Origin: Mycolicibacterium rufum
GTDB taxonomy: Bacteria > Actinomycetota > Actinomycetes > Mycobacteriales > Mycobacteriaceae
Assembly (NCBI RefSeq): GCF_022374875.2
Contig: NZ_CP092427.2
Location: forward strand, 1,984,001 to 2,048,000
Reading direction: 5' to 3'
Length of the DNA: 64,000 bases
In this document: one piece after another, positions 41,479-50,851 of the stretch
Layout: every line of letters starts with the position of its first letter
Position numbering within the stretch: the stretch's first letter is position 1
Translations under genes and position numbers: made by a program
The notes under the pieces: generated by a model
Told to the model about the DNA's origin: nothing
Database searches by the model: none
What the model saw: only the letters and a program-made list of their open reading frames with translations

Positions 41479-42362
41479 CAGCTCTTCCCGATGAACGCCG
41501 ACACCGCGATACCCACCAGGGCCGAGGCCGCCATGCCCGCGTACCGCCACATCGCGCCGGCGTCGCGGGTCGGCACCACGGGGTCGGGCGGCAGCCCGTA
41601 CACCTCGGGGTCGTCGAGCAACAGGAAGAACGCCCCGTCGCCGCCGACACCGTCGTTCGGATCCTCACCGTAGAGCCGGGCCTCGGTGACGCCGCGCTCG
41701 TGCAGCGCCTCGACGCGCTGCGCCGCGCGCTCACGGAGTTCGTCGAGCACGCCGAACTGGATGGAGTCCGTCGGGCAGGCCTTGGCGCATGCCGGTTCGA
41801 GCCCGTCGTGCAGCCGGTCGTAGCACAGCGTGCACTTCCAGGCCCGGCCGTCGTCCTCGCGCCGCTCGATCACCCCATAGGGGCACCCGGACACGCAGTA
41901 TCCGCAGCCGTTGCAGATGTCCTGCTGCACAACGACGGTGGAGTACTCGGTACGGAACAGCGCACCCGTCGGGCACACGTCCAGGCAGCCGGCGTGCGTG
42001 CAGTGCTTGCAGACGTCCGAGGCCATCAGCCACCGGAAGTCGGGCAGTTCGCCCACCATCTCGACAGCCTTCGCGGTGACCTCGGGCATGCCGAGGTCCA
42101 CGGGCGGCCGGCCCGGTTGCTCGATGAACGCGACGTGCCGCCACGAGTTCGCGCCCAGGCTGCCGGTGTTGTCGAACGACATCCCGAGCAGGTTGAACCC
42201 GTCCCCCTCTCCGGAGACGGGCACCTGGTTCCATTCCTTGCACGCCACCTCGCAGGCCTTGCAGCCGATGCACACCGACGTGTCGGTGAAGAAGCCGACC
42301 CGCGGCGGATGCTCGTCGTAGCCTGCGTCCCCCGCCGGATCGTAGAAGCCGTTGCCGCTCAC
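41478..42362 (-). CDS. fdhB: Formate dehydrogenase iron-sulfur subunit
   Basis: 294 residues from GTG 42362 (GTGA overlap with fdhA). Sixteen cysteines in four groups (31/34/37/41, 118/121/126/130, 150/153/156/160, 177/180/192/196) bind four [4Fe-4S] clusters. A C-terminal membrane helix (~270-290) tethers it to the membrane. It carries electrons from FdhA to the NrfD-like subunit. Confidence 0.93.
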   Translation of the reverse strand: MSGNGFYDPAGDAGYDEHPPRVGFFTDTSVCIGCKACEVACKEWNQVPVSGEGDGFNLLGMSFDNTGSLGANSWRHVAFIEQPGRPPVDLGMPEVTAKAVEMVGELPDFRWLMASDVCKHCTHAGCLDVCPTGALFRTEYSTVVVQQDICNGCGYCVSGCPYGVIERREDDGRAWKCTLCYDRLHDGLEPACAKACPTDSIQFGVLDELRERAAQRVEALHERGVTEARLYGEDPNDGVGGDGAFFLLLDDPEVYGLPPDPVVPTRDAGAMWRYAGMAASALVGIAVSAFIGKS

Positions 42363-45300
42363 GATGTCTCCTCGGTGTGGTCGGGCGAGATGTGCACTGT
42401 GTCCAGGTCGGTGCCGGTCGCCTTGGTGATGCCCGCCCGTTCGCGGTAGCCCGCGATGTAGGCCAGCAGCTCGGGTCCGCGTGGGCGCCGGCCCGCCCGG
42501 ATGTCGCACGTCGCGACCTTGCTCTCCTGGATGAACACGTTCGGGTCGGCGACGACGCCGAGCAGGTCGTTGACCACGTCGCCGTCGATCAGACCCGAAC
42601 TGCCCCAGTGATAGGGCATCCAGATCTGGTGCACCACATGCTCGTCGATGCGCAGCGGGCGCATCCGTTCGGTGACGAACACCCGGGCGTCGACCGCCGC
42701 GCGGCTGGTGATCACGTGCGCCCAGTCCATGTGTTTCAGACCGCGTTCGGCGGCCAGCGCCGCCGACACCTCGACGAACAGCCCGGGCTGCAGCTCGGCC
42801 AGATACGGCAGCTGGCGGCTCATCCCACCGGCGGTGTGATGCTCGGTCAGCCGGGCCGCGGTGAACACGAACGGGAACACCTCGCCGTGCGCGTCCGGCC
42901 ACGACGGGTTCGACGGGTTGTCCTCGCGCCCATACACTTTGCGCGCCGGGTTGCCCTGCTGCGGGTACAGCGGATTGCGCACCGGCGACTCGTGCGGCTC
43001 GTAGTGGGTGGGCAGCGGACCGTCCAGCACACCGTTGGGCGCGAACAGCCAACCCTTGCCGTCGGCCTGCATCACGAACGGGTCGTCACCGCGCAGCGCC
43101 TCTACGCCGACCGCGTCATCACCGGGCCGGTAGTCCGGCGGTTTGGTTTTCTCGAAATCCGGTGTGTCGTAACCGGTCCACTCGCCCTTCGCCGCGTCCC
43201 ACCACACCAGCTTCTTGCGCTCGCTCCACGGCCTGCCCTGCGGGTCGGCCGACGCCCGGTTGTAGAGCACCCGGCGGTTCAGCGGCCAGGTCCAGCCCCA
43301 CTCGTTGTCGTACGGGCCCTGCTCGGTGTGCGGCTTGCGGCGCGCGGCCTGGTTCATCTCGTCGGCGTACACACCGCTGTAGATCCAGCAGCCACACATC
43401 GTCGAGCCGTCGGCCTTCAGTTCGGTGTAGCCGCTGACGGCGCGGTCGGTGCTCAGGTCGATGCCGCTGATGCGGCGCAGCACGTCCGCACCGTCCGGCT
43501 CGTCGCCGTCCATCCGGTAGTCCCACGCCAGGTCCAGCAGGGGGCGGTCCCGCTCATCCGTTGAGCGGGCCAGCTTTTCGCGCAGGATCCGGCCCAGGTG
43601 GTAGAAGAACCACAGCTCCGAGCGCGCGTCACCCGGCGGCTCGACGGCCTTCTCCCGCCACTGCAGCATCCGCTGGGTCTGGGTGAAGGTGCCGGCCTTC
43701 TCGACGTGCGAGGCCGCCGGGAACAGGAACACCTCGGTGCGGCACGTCTCCGGGCTGATCTCGCCGGTCTCGATCTCCGGCCCGTCCTTCCAGAACGTGG
43801 CGCTCTCGATCTCGACGAGATCGCGGACCACCAGCCAGTCCAGGTTGGCCATGCCGAGCCGCTGCAGCTTGCCGTGCGCCGAGCCGACCGCAGGATTCTG
43901 GCCAAGCAGGAAGTAGCCGAACACCTTGCCGTCGACCATGTCCATCACGGTGCGGTAGGTGCCGTGGTCGCCGTTGATGCGCGGCATGTAGTCGAAGCAG
44001 AAGTCGTTCTCCGGGGTGGCCGCGTCGCCCCAGTACTCCTTGAGCAGCGACACCATGTAGGTGTCGGCGTTGTGCCAGAAGCCTTTCTGGTGCGGCTCTT
44101 GATCGCGTCGAGGTAATCGGCCAGCGTCTCCTGCCCGGCCCGCGGCATCGCCAGATACCCGGGCAGCAGGTTGAACAGCGTCGGCACGTCCGTGGAGCCC
44201 TGGATGCTGGCGTGGCCGCGCAGCGCGAACACCCCACCCCCGGGCCTGCCGATGTTGCCCAGCAGCAATTGAATGATCGCGCCCGCCCGGATGTACTGCG
44301 CGCCCAGCGTGTGCTGGGTCCAGCCGACGCTGTAGACCAGCGCGGCGGTCTTGTCGCGACCCGACGCCGACGTCCACTGCCGCGCCACCTCGAGGAACTG
44401 CTCGGCGGGCACCCCGCACACCCGCTCGACCATCTCCGGGGTGTAGCGGGCGTAGTGCCGTTTGAGGATCTGGTAGACGCAGCGCGGGTCCTGCAGCGTC
44501 GGATCGTTCGGGATGTCGGCCGCGCCCTGGATCGGCGCCCCGCCGGAGCCCTGCTGATCCGGCGACGCGTGTTCCTTGGCTCTCGACCCGCCGCCCTCGG
44601 CGTCGGTGTTCTGGTACTGCCACGTCTCCGGGTCGTACGAGGCGGTCGCCTCGTCGTAGCCGGAGAACAGCCCGTCGAGATCCTCGGTGTCCTGATAGCC
44701 CTCGTCCACCAGGAACGACGCGTTGGTGTACGCCGTGACGTACTCGCGGAAGTCGAGCTGGTTGGACAGGATGTAGTTGATCACCCCGCCCAGGAACGCG
44801 ATGTCACTGCCCGCGCGCAGCGGCACGTGCCGGTCGGCCAGCGCGCTGGTGCGGGTGAACCGTGGGTCGATGTGCACCACCTGGGTGCCGCGCGACTTCG
44901 CCTCCATCACCCACTGGAAGCCGACCGGATGGGCCTCGGCCATGTTCGAGCCCATGATGACGATGAAGTCGGAGTTGGCGAGATCCTGCTGATAGTCCGT
45001 CGCCCCGCCGCGACCGAAGGAGGCTCCCAGACCGGGAACCGTGGCGCTGTGTCAAATACGCGCCTGGTTCTCGATCTGCAGGGCGCCCAGCGCGGTGAAC
45101 AGCTTCTTGATCAGATAGTTCTCTTCGTTGTCCAGTGTCGCCCCGCCCAGGCTGGCCAGCCCCATCGTGCGGCGCAGCGTGTGCCGGTCGGAGTCGAACT
45201 GCTGCCAGCCCTTCTCCCGGGCGTCGAGCACCCGGTCGGCGACCATGTCCATCGCCGTCTCGAGGTCCAGGTCCTGCCACTCGGTGGCATAGGGCGCGCG

Positions 45301-45621
45301 ATAGCGGACCGTGGTCAGCCGCTGCGGGCCCGTCACCAGCTGCTTGCTGGCCGAGCCCTTCGGGCACAGCCGGCCGCGGGAGATCGGGCTGTCGGGGTTG
45401 CCCTCGATCTGGACGACCTTCTCGTCCTTGACGTACACCTTCTGCGCGCAGCCGACCGCGCAGAACGGGCACACCGAGTGCGCGACGTGGTCGGCCCCGG
45501 CGGTGCGCGGCGTCAGGGTCAGGGAGCGGTGGGACTGGGCGGCCTTGCCGCGGCCGAGCTTGTCGTCACCGGTGAGTTGCCGGTACACCGGCCACGATTC
45601 GAGCAGTCGCCTGATATCCAC
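42359..45621 (-). CDS. fdhA: Formate dehydrogenase catalytic subunit, selenoprotein (in-frame TGA at codon 190; one frame break near 44090)
   Basis: It starts at GTG 45621, with GAGGAGG six bases upstream. Molybdopterin oxidoreductase: Cys51/54/58/86 hold a [4Fe-4S] cluster, and codon 190 (45052-45054) is TGA in the context ARI-U-HSATVPGLGASFGRGG, the position of selenocysteine in E. coli FdnG (196) and FdhF (140). Downstream blocks (MGSNMAEAHPVGF, GGVFALRGHASIQGSTD, WHNADTYMVSLLKEYWGDAAT) are typical. The frame shifts at about 44089-44092. The locus is 3263 nt, so adding one base gives 1088 codons. No twin-arginine signal is visible, so the catalytic site should face the cytoplasm. It oxidises formate to CO2. 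The break means either a sequence error or an inactive allele. Confidence 0.92.
44086..44097 (-). other. Frameshift site in fdhA
   Basis: Upstream reading ends ...DYLDAIKSRT in one frame (codon boundary at 44091). The continuing homology HQKGFWHNADTY is in the next frame (codon boundary at 44089). Inserting one base, for example a C after ACC, or removing two restores a single frame. The local sequence is not a homopolymer or a slippery heptamer. Confidence 0.85.
45022..45040 (-). promoter_or_regulatory. Bacterial SECIS hairpin in fdhA
   Basis: On the minus strand GGTTCCC-GGTCT-GGGAGCC forms a 7-bp stem (one G.U pair) with a GGUCU loop. It begins 11 nt after the TGA, the same spacing and loop as in E. 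coli fdhF. SelB should bind it to deliver Sec-tRNA. Confidence 0.9.
45052..45054 (-). other. Selenocysteine codon (TGA) of fdhA, residue 190
   Basis: An in-frame TGA between the conserved ARI and HSATVPG segments of the FDH active site. selA, selB, selD and tRNA-Sec lie within 6 kb. Confidence 0.93.
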
Positions 45622-45737
45622 CCACCGCCTCCTCACCGCCGCGCCCCCACCGATCCAACCGTCGGCACCGCACGATGGCAACCCGGGGTACCCGCTTCCC
45701 AGCCGGTCAACCGGCGGCTCTCAGGTACAAAGGTTCC

Positions 45738-46775
45738 ATGCTCGAGATCAGCCTGTTGACCTGGGGTGTGACGATCGGTGTGATCGTCGCGCTGCTCGCC
45801 GTGGACTTGATCCTGGCCGCGGTCCGCCCTCACCGCGTCGGTTTCCGCGAGGCCACCGCGTGGTCGGTGTTCTACATCGCCGTCGCCATCGGCTTCGGGG
45901 TGTGGTTCATGGCCACCTACGGCAGCGACTTCGGCACGCAGTACTTCGCCGGCTACATCGTCGAGAAGAGCCTGTCCGTCGACAACCTCTTCGTGTTCGT
46001 GATCATCATGGCGACGTTCGCGGTGCCCGAGGAGCATCAGCACAAAGTCTTGACGTTCGGCATCATCCTGGCGCTGATCATGCGCGCGATCTTCATCGCG
46101 ATCGGCGCGACGCTGATCTCGATGTTCTCGTTCATGTTCCTGATCTTCGGTGCGCTGCTGATCTACACCGCCATCCAGCTGTTCCGGCACCGCAACGAGG
46201 ACCCCGACGTCGAGAACAACGTCATGATCCGGGCGACCCGACGGTTCGTGCCGATCACCAACGAGTACGACGGCGGCAAGCTCTTCACCCACCGCGAGGG
46301 CCGCCGGATGGCGACCCCGCTGCTCGCGGTGCTGATCGCGATCGGCAGCGTGGACCTGCTGTTCGCCCTCGACTCGATCCCCGCGGTGTTCGGGGTGACG
46401 TCCGAGCCGTACATCGTGTTCACCGCCAACGCGTTCGCGCTGCTCGGTTTGCGGGCGCTGTTCTTCCTCGTCAAGGGTCTGCTCGACCGGCTCGTGTACC
46501 TGTCGACCGGGCTGGCGATCATCCTGGCGTTCATCGGCGTCAAGCTGGTGCTGCACTGGGCCCACGAGGACATCGACAAGCGGGTGCCCGAGGTGAACAC
46601 CTATCTGAGCCTGGTGGTGATCCTGGTGATCCTCGTCGTCGTGACGGTCGCCAGCCTGATCAAGACCCGCAACGACCCCAGCGCCAAGGCCCACCCCGGC
46701 TCCCTGCGCGCGACCCGCAAGGACAGCGCGGTCAGCGAGCCAGATCGCGCGAGCCGTCGGGACGCCGCCGGGTGA
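45738..46775 (+). CDS. TerC-family integral membrane protein
   Basis: 345 residues from ATG 45738. About nine membrane helices with the TerC acidic motifs: VEKSLSVDNLFVFVII, and in the second half SVDLLFALDSIPAVFG. The family is linked to tellurium resistance and, more generally, to metal ion (manganese) export coupled to secreted protein metalation. It is divergent from fdhA across 116 bp. Its last 44 bases overlap the end of selB on the other strand, producing mutual antisense transcripts. Confidence 0.92.
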   Translation: MLEISLLTWGVTIGVIVALLAVDLILAAVRPHRVGFREATAWSVFYIAVAIGFGVWFMATYGSDFGTQYFAGYIVEKSLSVDNLFVFVIIMATFAVPEEHQHKVLTFGIILALIMRAIFIAIGATLISMFSFMFLIFGALLIYTAIQLFRHRNEDPDVENNVMIRATRRFVPITNEYDGGKLFTHREGRRMATPLLAVLIAIGSVDLLFALDSIPAVFGVTSEPYIVFTANAFALLGLRALFFLVKGLLDRLVYLSTGLAIILAFIGVKLVLHWAHEDIDKRVPEVNTYLSLVVILVILVVVTVASLIKTRNDPSAKAHPGSLRATRKDSAVSEPDRASRRDAAG

Positions 46776-48423
46776 CACCCCGCGCATCGAGTGCTTCGAG
46801 CAGCGGGATGGCGACGCGGCGGGTGGTGCCCAGGGCGCGTTTGGCCTCGGCCGCGGTGAACGGCTGTGGGACGCCGGCCAGCGCCGCGGCGGCGCGGTCG
46901 TAGACATCGGGTCCGAGCACCACGCCGTCGGCGATCCGCGCGAGCCGGCCCGCCCGCACCGCCGCGGCGAGCTCCTTGGGCCCGAGCCGCAGCGCGGTCA
47001 GTTCGTCGGACTCCGGCGCGCGGAACGGTTCGAGGGCCAACCGGTCCTCGAGGGTCTGCACGGCCTTCTCGACGCGCTCGGGCAGCGCCGCACCGGGCCG
47101 GCGGATCCGTCCGTCGGCCACCTCCAGACCGGTGCCCGCCACCAGCGCCGACACCAGGTCCAGGGCAGGCAGCTGGAGTTCGCGGCGCAACTCCTCGGCA
47201 GGCATGCCCGCGGCGATGTCGTGGCCGTCGGACCACCGCTGCACCGCCGCCGTCACCAACGTACGGCGCTGCGCCCACCACGTCGGGTCGACCACCCACT
47301 CCCCCACGCGCTCACCGGTGAGGCCGAAACCCATGGCGCGCAAGTCTTTTCCGCGTGCGCACACCGGCGGACGGACCCGGGCGGTGGCCAGTTCGGCGGC
47401 GCGGGCTCGGGCGTCGCCACGTCGGCGCAGCGCCGGCGGTGCCACGTCGAGCACGTCGATGCCCGCGGCGATGCGGTGTTCGCCGGGGTCGCGCAGCAGC
47501 CCGATGTCCCCGATCCGCAGCGGCAGCGGCCGCGCCAGCCGCAGCCGCGCGGCGGTATCGCCGAGCGGCCGGACGTGGACCGGCACCCCGGTCGACCCCA
47601 CGTGCAGCACCAGCCGCTCGTGCAACTTCCCGGCGGCGCGCAGCGCGACGTCGATCTCCACGGTGTCCCGCCAGGCGCCCGGCGTGCAGAGCGTGTCACC
47701 CCGCGCGATACCGCGATGGTCGACGCCGCGCAGGTTCACCGCGACGCGGGCCACCGCGGTGACCTCGGTCCGGTCCCGGCCCAGGGACTGCAGCCCGCGC
47801 ACGGTGACGCGTCGCCCGTCGTGCACCAGCTCGTCGCCGATGCGCAGGGTGCCCGCCGCCAGCGTCCCCGTCACGACGGTGCCTGCGCCGCGCACGGTGA
47901 ACGAGCGGTCGACCCACAGCCGGACGTCGGCGTCGCGGTCCGGCTCCGGAATCCGGTCGGTCATCGCCACCAGTTCCCTTCGCACCGCGTCGGTGTCGGT
48001 GCCCAGCACGATCGGGGCGTCGGGCAGCCGCTCCCGAACACCGGCGAGGGTGGGGCCGGGGTCGGCGAGGTCGGCCTTGCTGATGACCACGAGCAGATTC
48101 GCGACGCCGAGCGCCTCCAGTGCGGCCAGGTGCTCTTCGGACTGGGGCATCCACCCCTCGGTCGCCGCGACGACGAACATGACGCAGCCTTTTCGGGGCA
48201 TCGGCCCACATCCGGCGAGCATGTTGCCGACGAACCGCTCGTGGCCGGGCACGTCGACGAACGCGATCTCGCGGCCATCGATCGTGGTCCACGCGAAACC
48301 GAGGTCGATGGTCAGCCCGCGGCGCTGCTCCTCGGCGAGCCGGTCGGGCCACATCCCGGTGAGCCGGTGCACGAGCGTGGATTTGCCGTGGTCGACGTGC
48401 CCCGCGGTGGCTATGACGTACAT
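46732..48423 (-). CDS. selB: Selenocysteine-specific elongation factor
   Basis: 563 residues from ATG 48423; the extra residues in the longer frame are not conserved. The GTPase motifs are GHVDHGKST (8-16), DVPGHERF and a SKADL specificity motif, followed by EF-Tu-like domains and a C-terminal winged-helix region (from about residue 360) that reads the SECIS. It delivers Sec-tRNA to the UGA of fdhA. It overlaps selA by 13 bp and is therefore co-transcribed with it. Confidence 0.95.
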   Translation of the reverse strand: MYVIATAGHVDHGKSTLVHRLTGMWPDRLAEEQRRGLTIDLGFAWTTIDGREIAFVDVPGHERFVGNMLAGCGPMPRKGCVMFVVAATEGWMPQSEEHLAALEALGVANLLVVISKADLADPGPTLAGVRERLPDAPIVLGTDTDAVRRELVAMTDRIPEPDRDADVRLWVDRSFTVRGAGTVVTGTLAAGTLRIGDELVHDGRRVTVRGLQSLGRDRTEVTAVARVAVNLRGVDHRGIARGDTLCTPGAWRDTVEIDVALRAAGKLHERLVLHVGSTGVPVHVRPLGDTAARLRLARPLPLRIGDIGLLRDPGEHRIAAGIDVLDVAPPALRRRGDARARAAELATARVRPPVCARGKDLRAMGFGLTGERVGEWVVDPTWWAQRRTLVTAAVQRWSDGHDIAAGMPAEELRRELQLPALDLVSALVAGTGLEVADGRIRRPGAALPERVEKAVQTLEDRLALEPFRAPESDELTALRLGPKELAAAVRAGRLARIADGVVLGPDVYDRAAAALAGVPQPFTAAEAKRALGTTRRVAIPLLEALDARGVTRRRPDGSRDLAR

Positions 48424-49718
48424 GTCGGCTCCGCCGACAGGGACGCACACGCCCGAACCGCCTCGAGCAGCGCCGCGTCGTCCCCGGGTGCGACGGTGCG
48501 CAGGTCGAGCAGGCAGCGTCCGTCCTCGATGCGGCCGACCACCGCGCGGGCGCCGGTGCGCAGCGCGGCGGCGTAGTGCTCGGGCAGACTGATTGCGGCG
48601 CTGGGCAATTCGACGTCGGGCGCGCCTCCGCCGCCGACGGCGGCGACGCAGTCGACCACCTCGGCGCCGGGCAGCTGCGCGGCCAGCGCCGCGGCCCGGG
48701 CCCGCAGCGTGTCGAGGTCGGCTTCCAGCGCCTGCGCGACGGGCGTCGGCGGCCCGGCCAGCGTGGCCTCCAGCGCGGCCAGCGTCATCTTGTCCACCCG
48801 CAGCGCGCGGGCCGCCGGGTGCCGGCGCAGCCGGTCGATCAGCTGGGCCGTGCCGAACAGCAGCCCGGCCTGCGGGCCGCCGAGCAGTTTGTCGCCGCTG
48901 GCGGTGACCAGGTCGGCGCCGTGGCGCAGCACGGTGGTGGCGTCGGGCTCGTCGGGCAGCAGCGGGTGCGGGCTGAGCAGCCCGGAGCCGATGTCGACGA
49001 CGAGCGGAGGGTCGAGCGTGGCGAGCTCACGCACCGGCACTGTCGAGGTGAACCCGCTGACGTGGTAGTTCGACGGATGCACCTTCAGCACGAAGCCGGT
49101 GTCGGGCCCGATCGCGTCGGCGTAGTCGCGCAGGTGGGTGCGGTTGGTGGTGCCGACCTCGCGGATCCGGGCGCCCGTCGACGTCATCAACTCGGGCAGC
49201 CGGAAGCCGTCGCCGATCTCGATCAGCTCACCGCGGCTGACGATCATCTCCTTGCCGGGCGCGAGTGTCATCGCGGCCAGCAGCAGCGCGGCGGCGTTGT
49301 TGTTCACCACATGCACGCCCTGCGCGGCGGGTACGGCGGCGGCCAACGCGGCGAGCGCGCCGCGGCCGCGGCGGGCCCGTCGCCCGGTCGCGAGGTCGAA
49401 CTCGACGTCGGTGGCGCCGCTGGCGGTCGTCACCGCGTCGATGGCGGCCTGGGACAGCGGGGCACGGCCCAGGTTGGTGTGCACGACGACGCCGGTGGCG
49501 TTGATGACGGGCCGCAGGGTGGCGGCACTGCGGGGCAGCGCGGCGACGGCGTGGTCGGCGACCTGCCCGGGGTCGATCTCGCCGTCGCGGGCCCGCTGCT
49601 GCGCGTCGGCGACGACGCTCTTGACCAGCGCACGCCCCAGCACCTGCTGCGCCTCGACCAGGCGAGGGTCGGCGAGCACGGCGTCGGTGCGCGGCACCCG
49701 CCGGCGCGGGTCACCCAT
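48411..49718 (-). CDS. selA: L-seryl-tRNA(Sec) selenium transferase
   Basis: 435 residues from ATG 49718. SelA blocks RPVINATGVVVHTNLGRAPL, VEFDLATGRR and the PLP lysine Lys277 in TASGDKLLGGPQAG are intact. It converts Ser-tRNA(Sec) to Sec-tRNA(Sec) with selenophosphate. The start codon lies only 8 nt after the CCA end of the tRNA-Sec gene on the same strand and no ribosome site is present, which suggests translation from a nearly leaderless RNA made by tRNA processing. GTG at codon 8 is another possible start. Confidence 0.95.
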   Translation of the reverse strand: MGDPRRRVPRTDAVLADPRLVEAQQVLGRALVKSVVADAQQRARDGEIDPGQVADHAVAALPRSAATLRPVINATGVVVHTNLGRAPLSQAAIDAVTTASGATDVEFDLATGRRARRGRGALAALAAAVPAAQGVHVVNNNAAALLLAAMTLAPGKEMIVSRGELIEIGDGFRLPELMTSTGARIREVGTTNRTHLRDYADAIGPDTGFVLKVHPSNYHVSGFTSTVPVRELATLDPPLVVDIGSGLLSPHPLLPDEPDATTVLRHGADLVTASGDKLLGGPQAGLLFGTAQLIDRLRRHPAARALRVDKMTLAALEATLAGPPTPVAQALEADLDTLRARAAALAAQLPGAEVVDCVAAVGGGGAPDVELPSAAISLPEHYAAALRTGARAVVGRIEDGRCLLDLRTVAPGDDAALLEAVRACASLSAEPTCTS

Positions 49719-49726
49719 GGCGATCG

Positions 49727-49821
49727 TGGCGGAGGCGGACGGGAATCGAACCCGCCAGCGACAGGAACTGCCACTCAGCGATTTTGAAGATCGGGCCGGT
49801 CACCAGACCGGATACGCCTCC
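49727..49821 (-). tRNA. selC: tRNA-Sec (anticodon UCA), CCA encoded
   Basis: 95 nt. The acceptor strand GGAGGCG pairs with CGCCTCC, followed by discriminator G and an encoded CCA (49727-49729). The D stem has six pairs (CCGGTC/GACCGG, 4-nt loop), the anticodon loop is CTTCAAA, and a long variable arm pairs AGTGGCAG with CTGTCGCT. The T loop is TTCGATT. The 6-bp D stem, long extra arm and UCA anticodon are diagnostic of bacterial tRNA-Sec. It lies 8 nt from selA and 31 nt from the divergent selD. Confidence 0.95.
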
Positions 49822-49845
49822 CTGAGCCACCCGTCCATCATGGCA

Positions 49846-49861
49846 GGGCACCATGGTGCCC
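49846..49861. promoter_or_regulatory. 16-bp perfect palindrome at the selD start
   Basis: GGGCACCATGGTGCCC is self-complementary. It centres on the first candidate selD ATG (49853) and ends one base before the second (49862), within the 31-40 bp between tRNA-Sec and selD. It could be an operator for both divergent units or an RNA hairpin masking the selD start. Confidence 0.5.
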
Positions 49862-50851
49862 ATGACGCACCGGCTCACGCAGTACGCCCACGGCGGCGGC
49901 TGCGCCTGCAAAATCCCTCCGGGGGAGCTCGAGGACGTGGTCCGCGGACTCACGCACTCGGCGCCGGTGAATCCCCTCGGCGAGCTGCTGGTGGGCCTGG
50001 ACGACGGCGACGACGCCGCCGCGGTGCGCATCGAGGGCGGCACCGCGCTGATCGCGACGACGGACTTCTTCACCCCGGTCGTCGACGACGCCTACGACTG
50101 GGGGCGCATCGCCGCGACCAACGCGCTCTCCGACGTCTACGCGATGGGTGGCCGGCCGGTGGTGGCCGTCAACCTGCTGGGCTGGCCGCGCGACGTGCTG
50201 CCGTTCGAGCTGGCCGCCGAGACGCTGCGCGGCGGGATGGACGTCTGCGTGCAGGCGGGCTGTCATCTGGCCGGCGGACACAGCGTCGACGACCCGGAAC
50301 CCAAGTACGGGTTGGCGGTCACGGGCATCGCCGATCCGGACCGGCTGCTGCGCAACGACGCCGGCAGGCCGGGTGTGCCGCTGTCGCTGACCAAGCCGCT
50401 GGGCATCGGCGTGCTCAACAGCCGCCACAAGAACACCGGCGAGCGCTTCGAGCAGGCCATCGACGCCATGACGACGCTCAACGCCGCGGCCTCGGCGGCC
50501 GCGCTGCAGGCAGGTGTCGAATGTGCCACGGACGTCACGGGTTTCGGGCTCTTGGGGCATCTGCACAAGATGGCCCGCGCCAGCGGGGTCACCGCGGTGC
50601 TCGACGCCGCGGCGGTGCCGTACCTCGACGGGGCGCGCGACGCGCTGCGCGACGGCTACGTCAGCGGCGGCACCCGGCGCAATCTGGACTGGGTGCGGCC
50701 GCACGTCGACCTGTCCGTCGGCGAGGACGAGGCGCTGCTGCTGGCCGATGCGCAGACCTCGGGCGGGCTGCTGATCGCCGGCGAGGTCCCCGGTGCGCCC
50801 GTCATCGGTGAGCTGATCCCCCGCACCGAACACACCATCATCGTCCGCTGA
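49853..50851 (+). CDS. selD: Selenide, water dikinase (selenophosphate synthetase)
   Basis: 332 residues from ATG 49853, or 329 from ATG 49862. The active-site loop is GGGCACK with Cys17 (not Sec) and Lys20. NALSDVYAMGG, HLAGGHSVDDPEPKYG and DVTGFGLLGHL are the PurM-like ATP-binding blocks. It makes selenophosphate from selenide and ATP, for SelA. It is divergent from tRNA-Sec. The last 14 bases overlap the opposing tetR-type gene. Confidence 0.96.
   Translation: MVPMTHRLTQYAHGGGCACKIPPGELEDVVRGLTHSAPVNPLGELLVGLDDGDDAAAVRIEGGTALIATTDFFTPVVDDAYDWGRIAATNALSDVYAMGGRPVVAVNLLGWPRDVLPFELAAETLRGGMDVCVQAGCHLAGGHSVDDPEPKYGLAVTGIADPDRLLRNDAGRPGVPLSLTKPLGIGVLNSRHKNTGERFEQAIDAMTTLNAAASAAALQAGVECATDVTGFGLLGHLHKMARASGVTAVLDAAAVPYLDGARDALRDGYVSGGTRRNLDWVRPHVDLSVGEDEALLLADAQTSGGLLIAGEVPGAPVIGELIPRTEHTIIVR

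Noticed and set aside
44086..44097. Programmed ribosomal frameshift in fdhA
   Set aside because: No slippery heptamer, no stop-codon trap at the site and no stimulatory structure seen; a sequence error or mutation is simpler.
45052..45054. TGA as a true stop giving a short 5' protein and a separate downstream gene
   Set aside because: Homology runs straight through in the same frame, a SECIS hairpin follows, and tRNA-Sec and SelA/B/D are encoded nearby.
49727..49821. tRNA-Ser (long variable arm)
   Set aside because: Anticodon is UCA within CTTCAAA with a 6-bp D stem and 4-nt D loop; tRNA-Ser anticodons are NGA or GCU.
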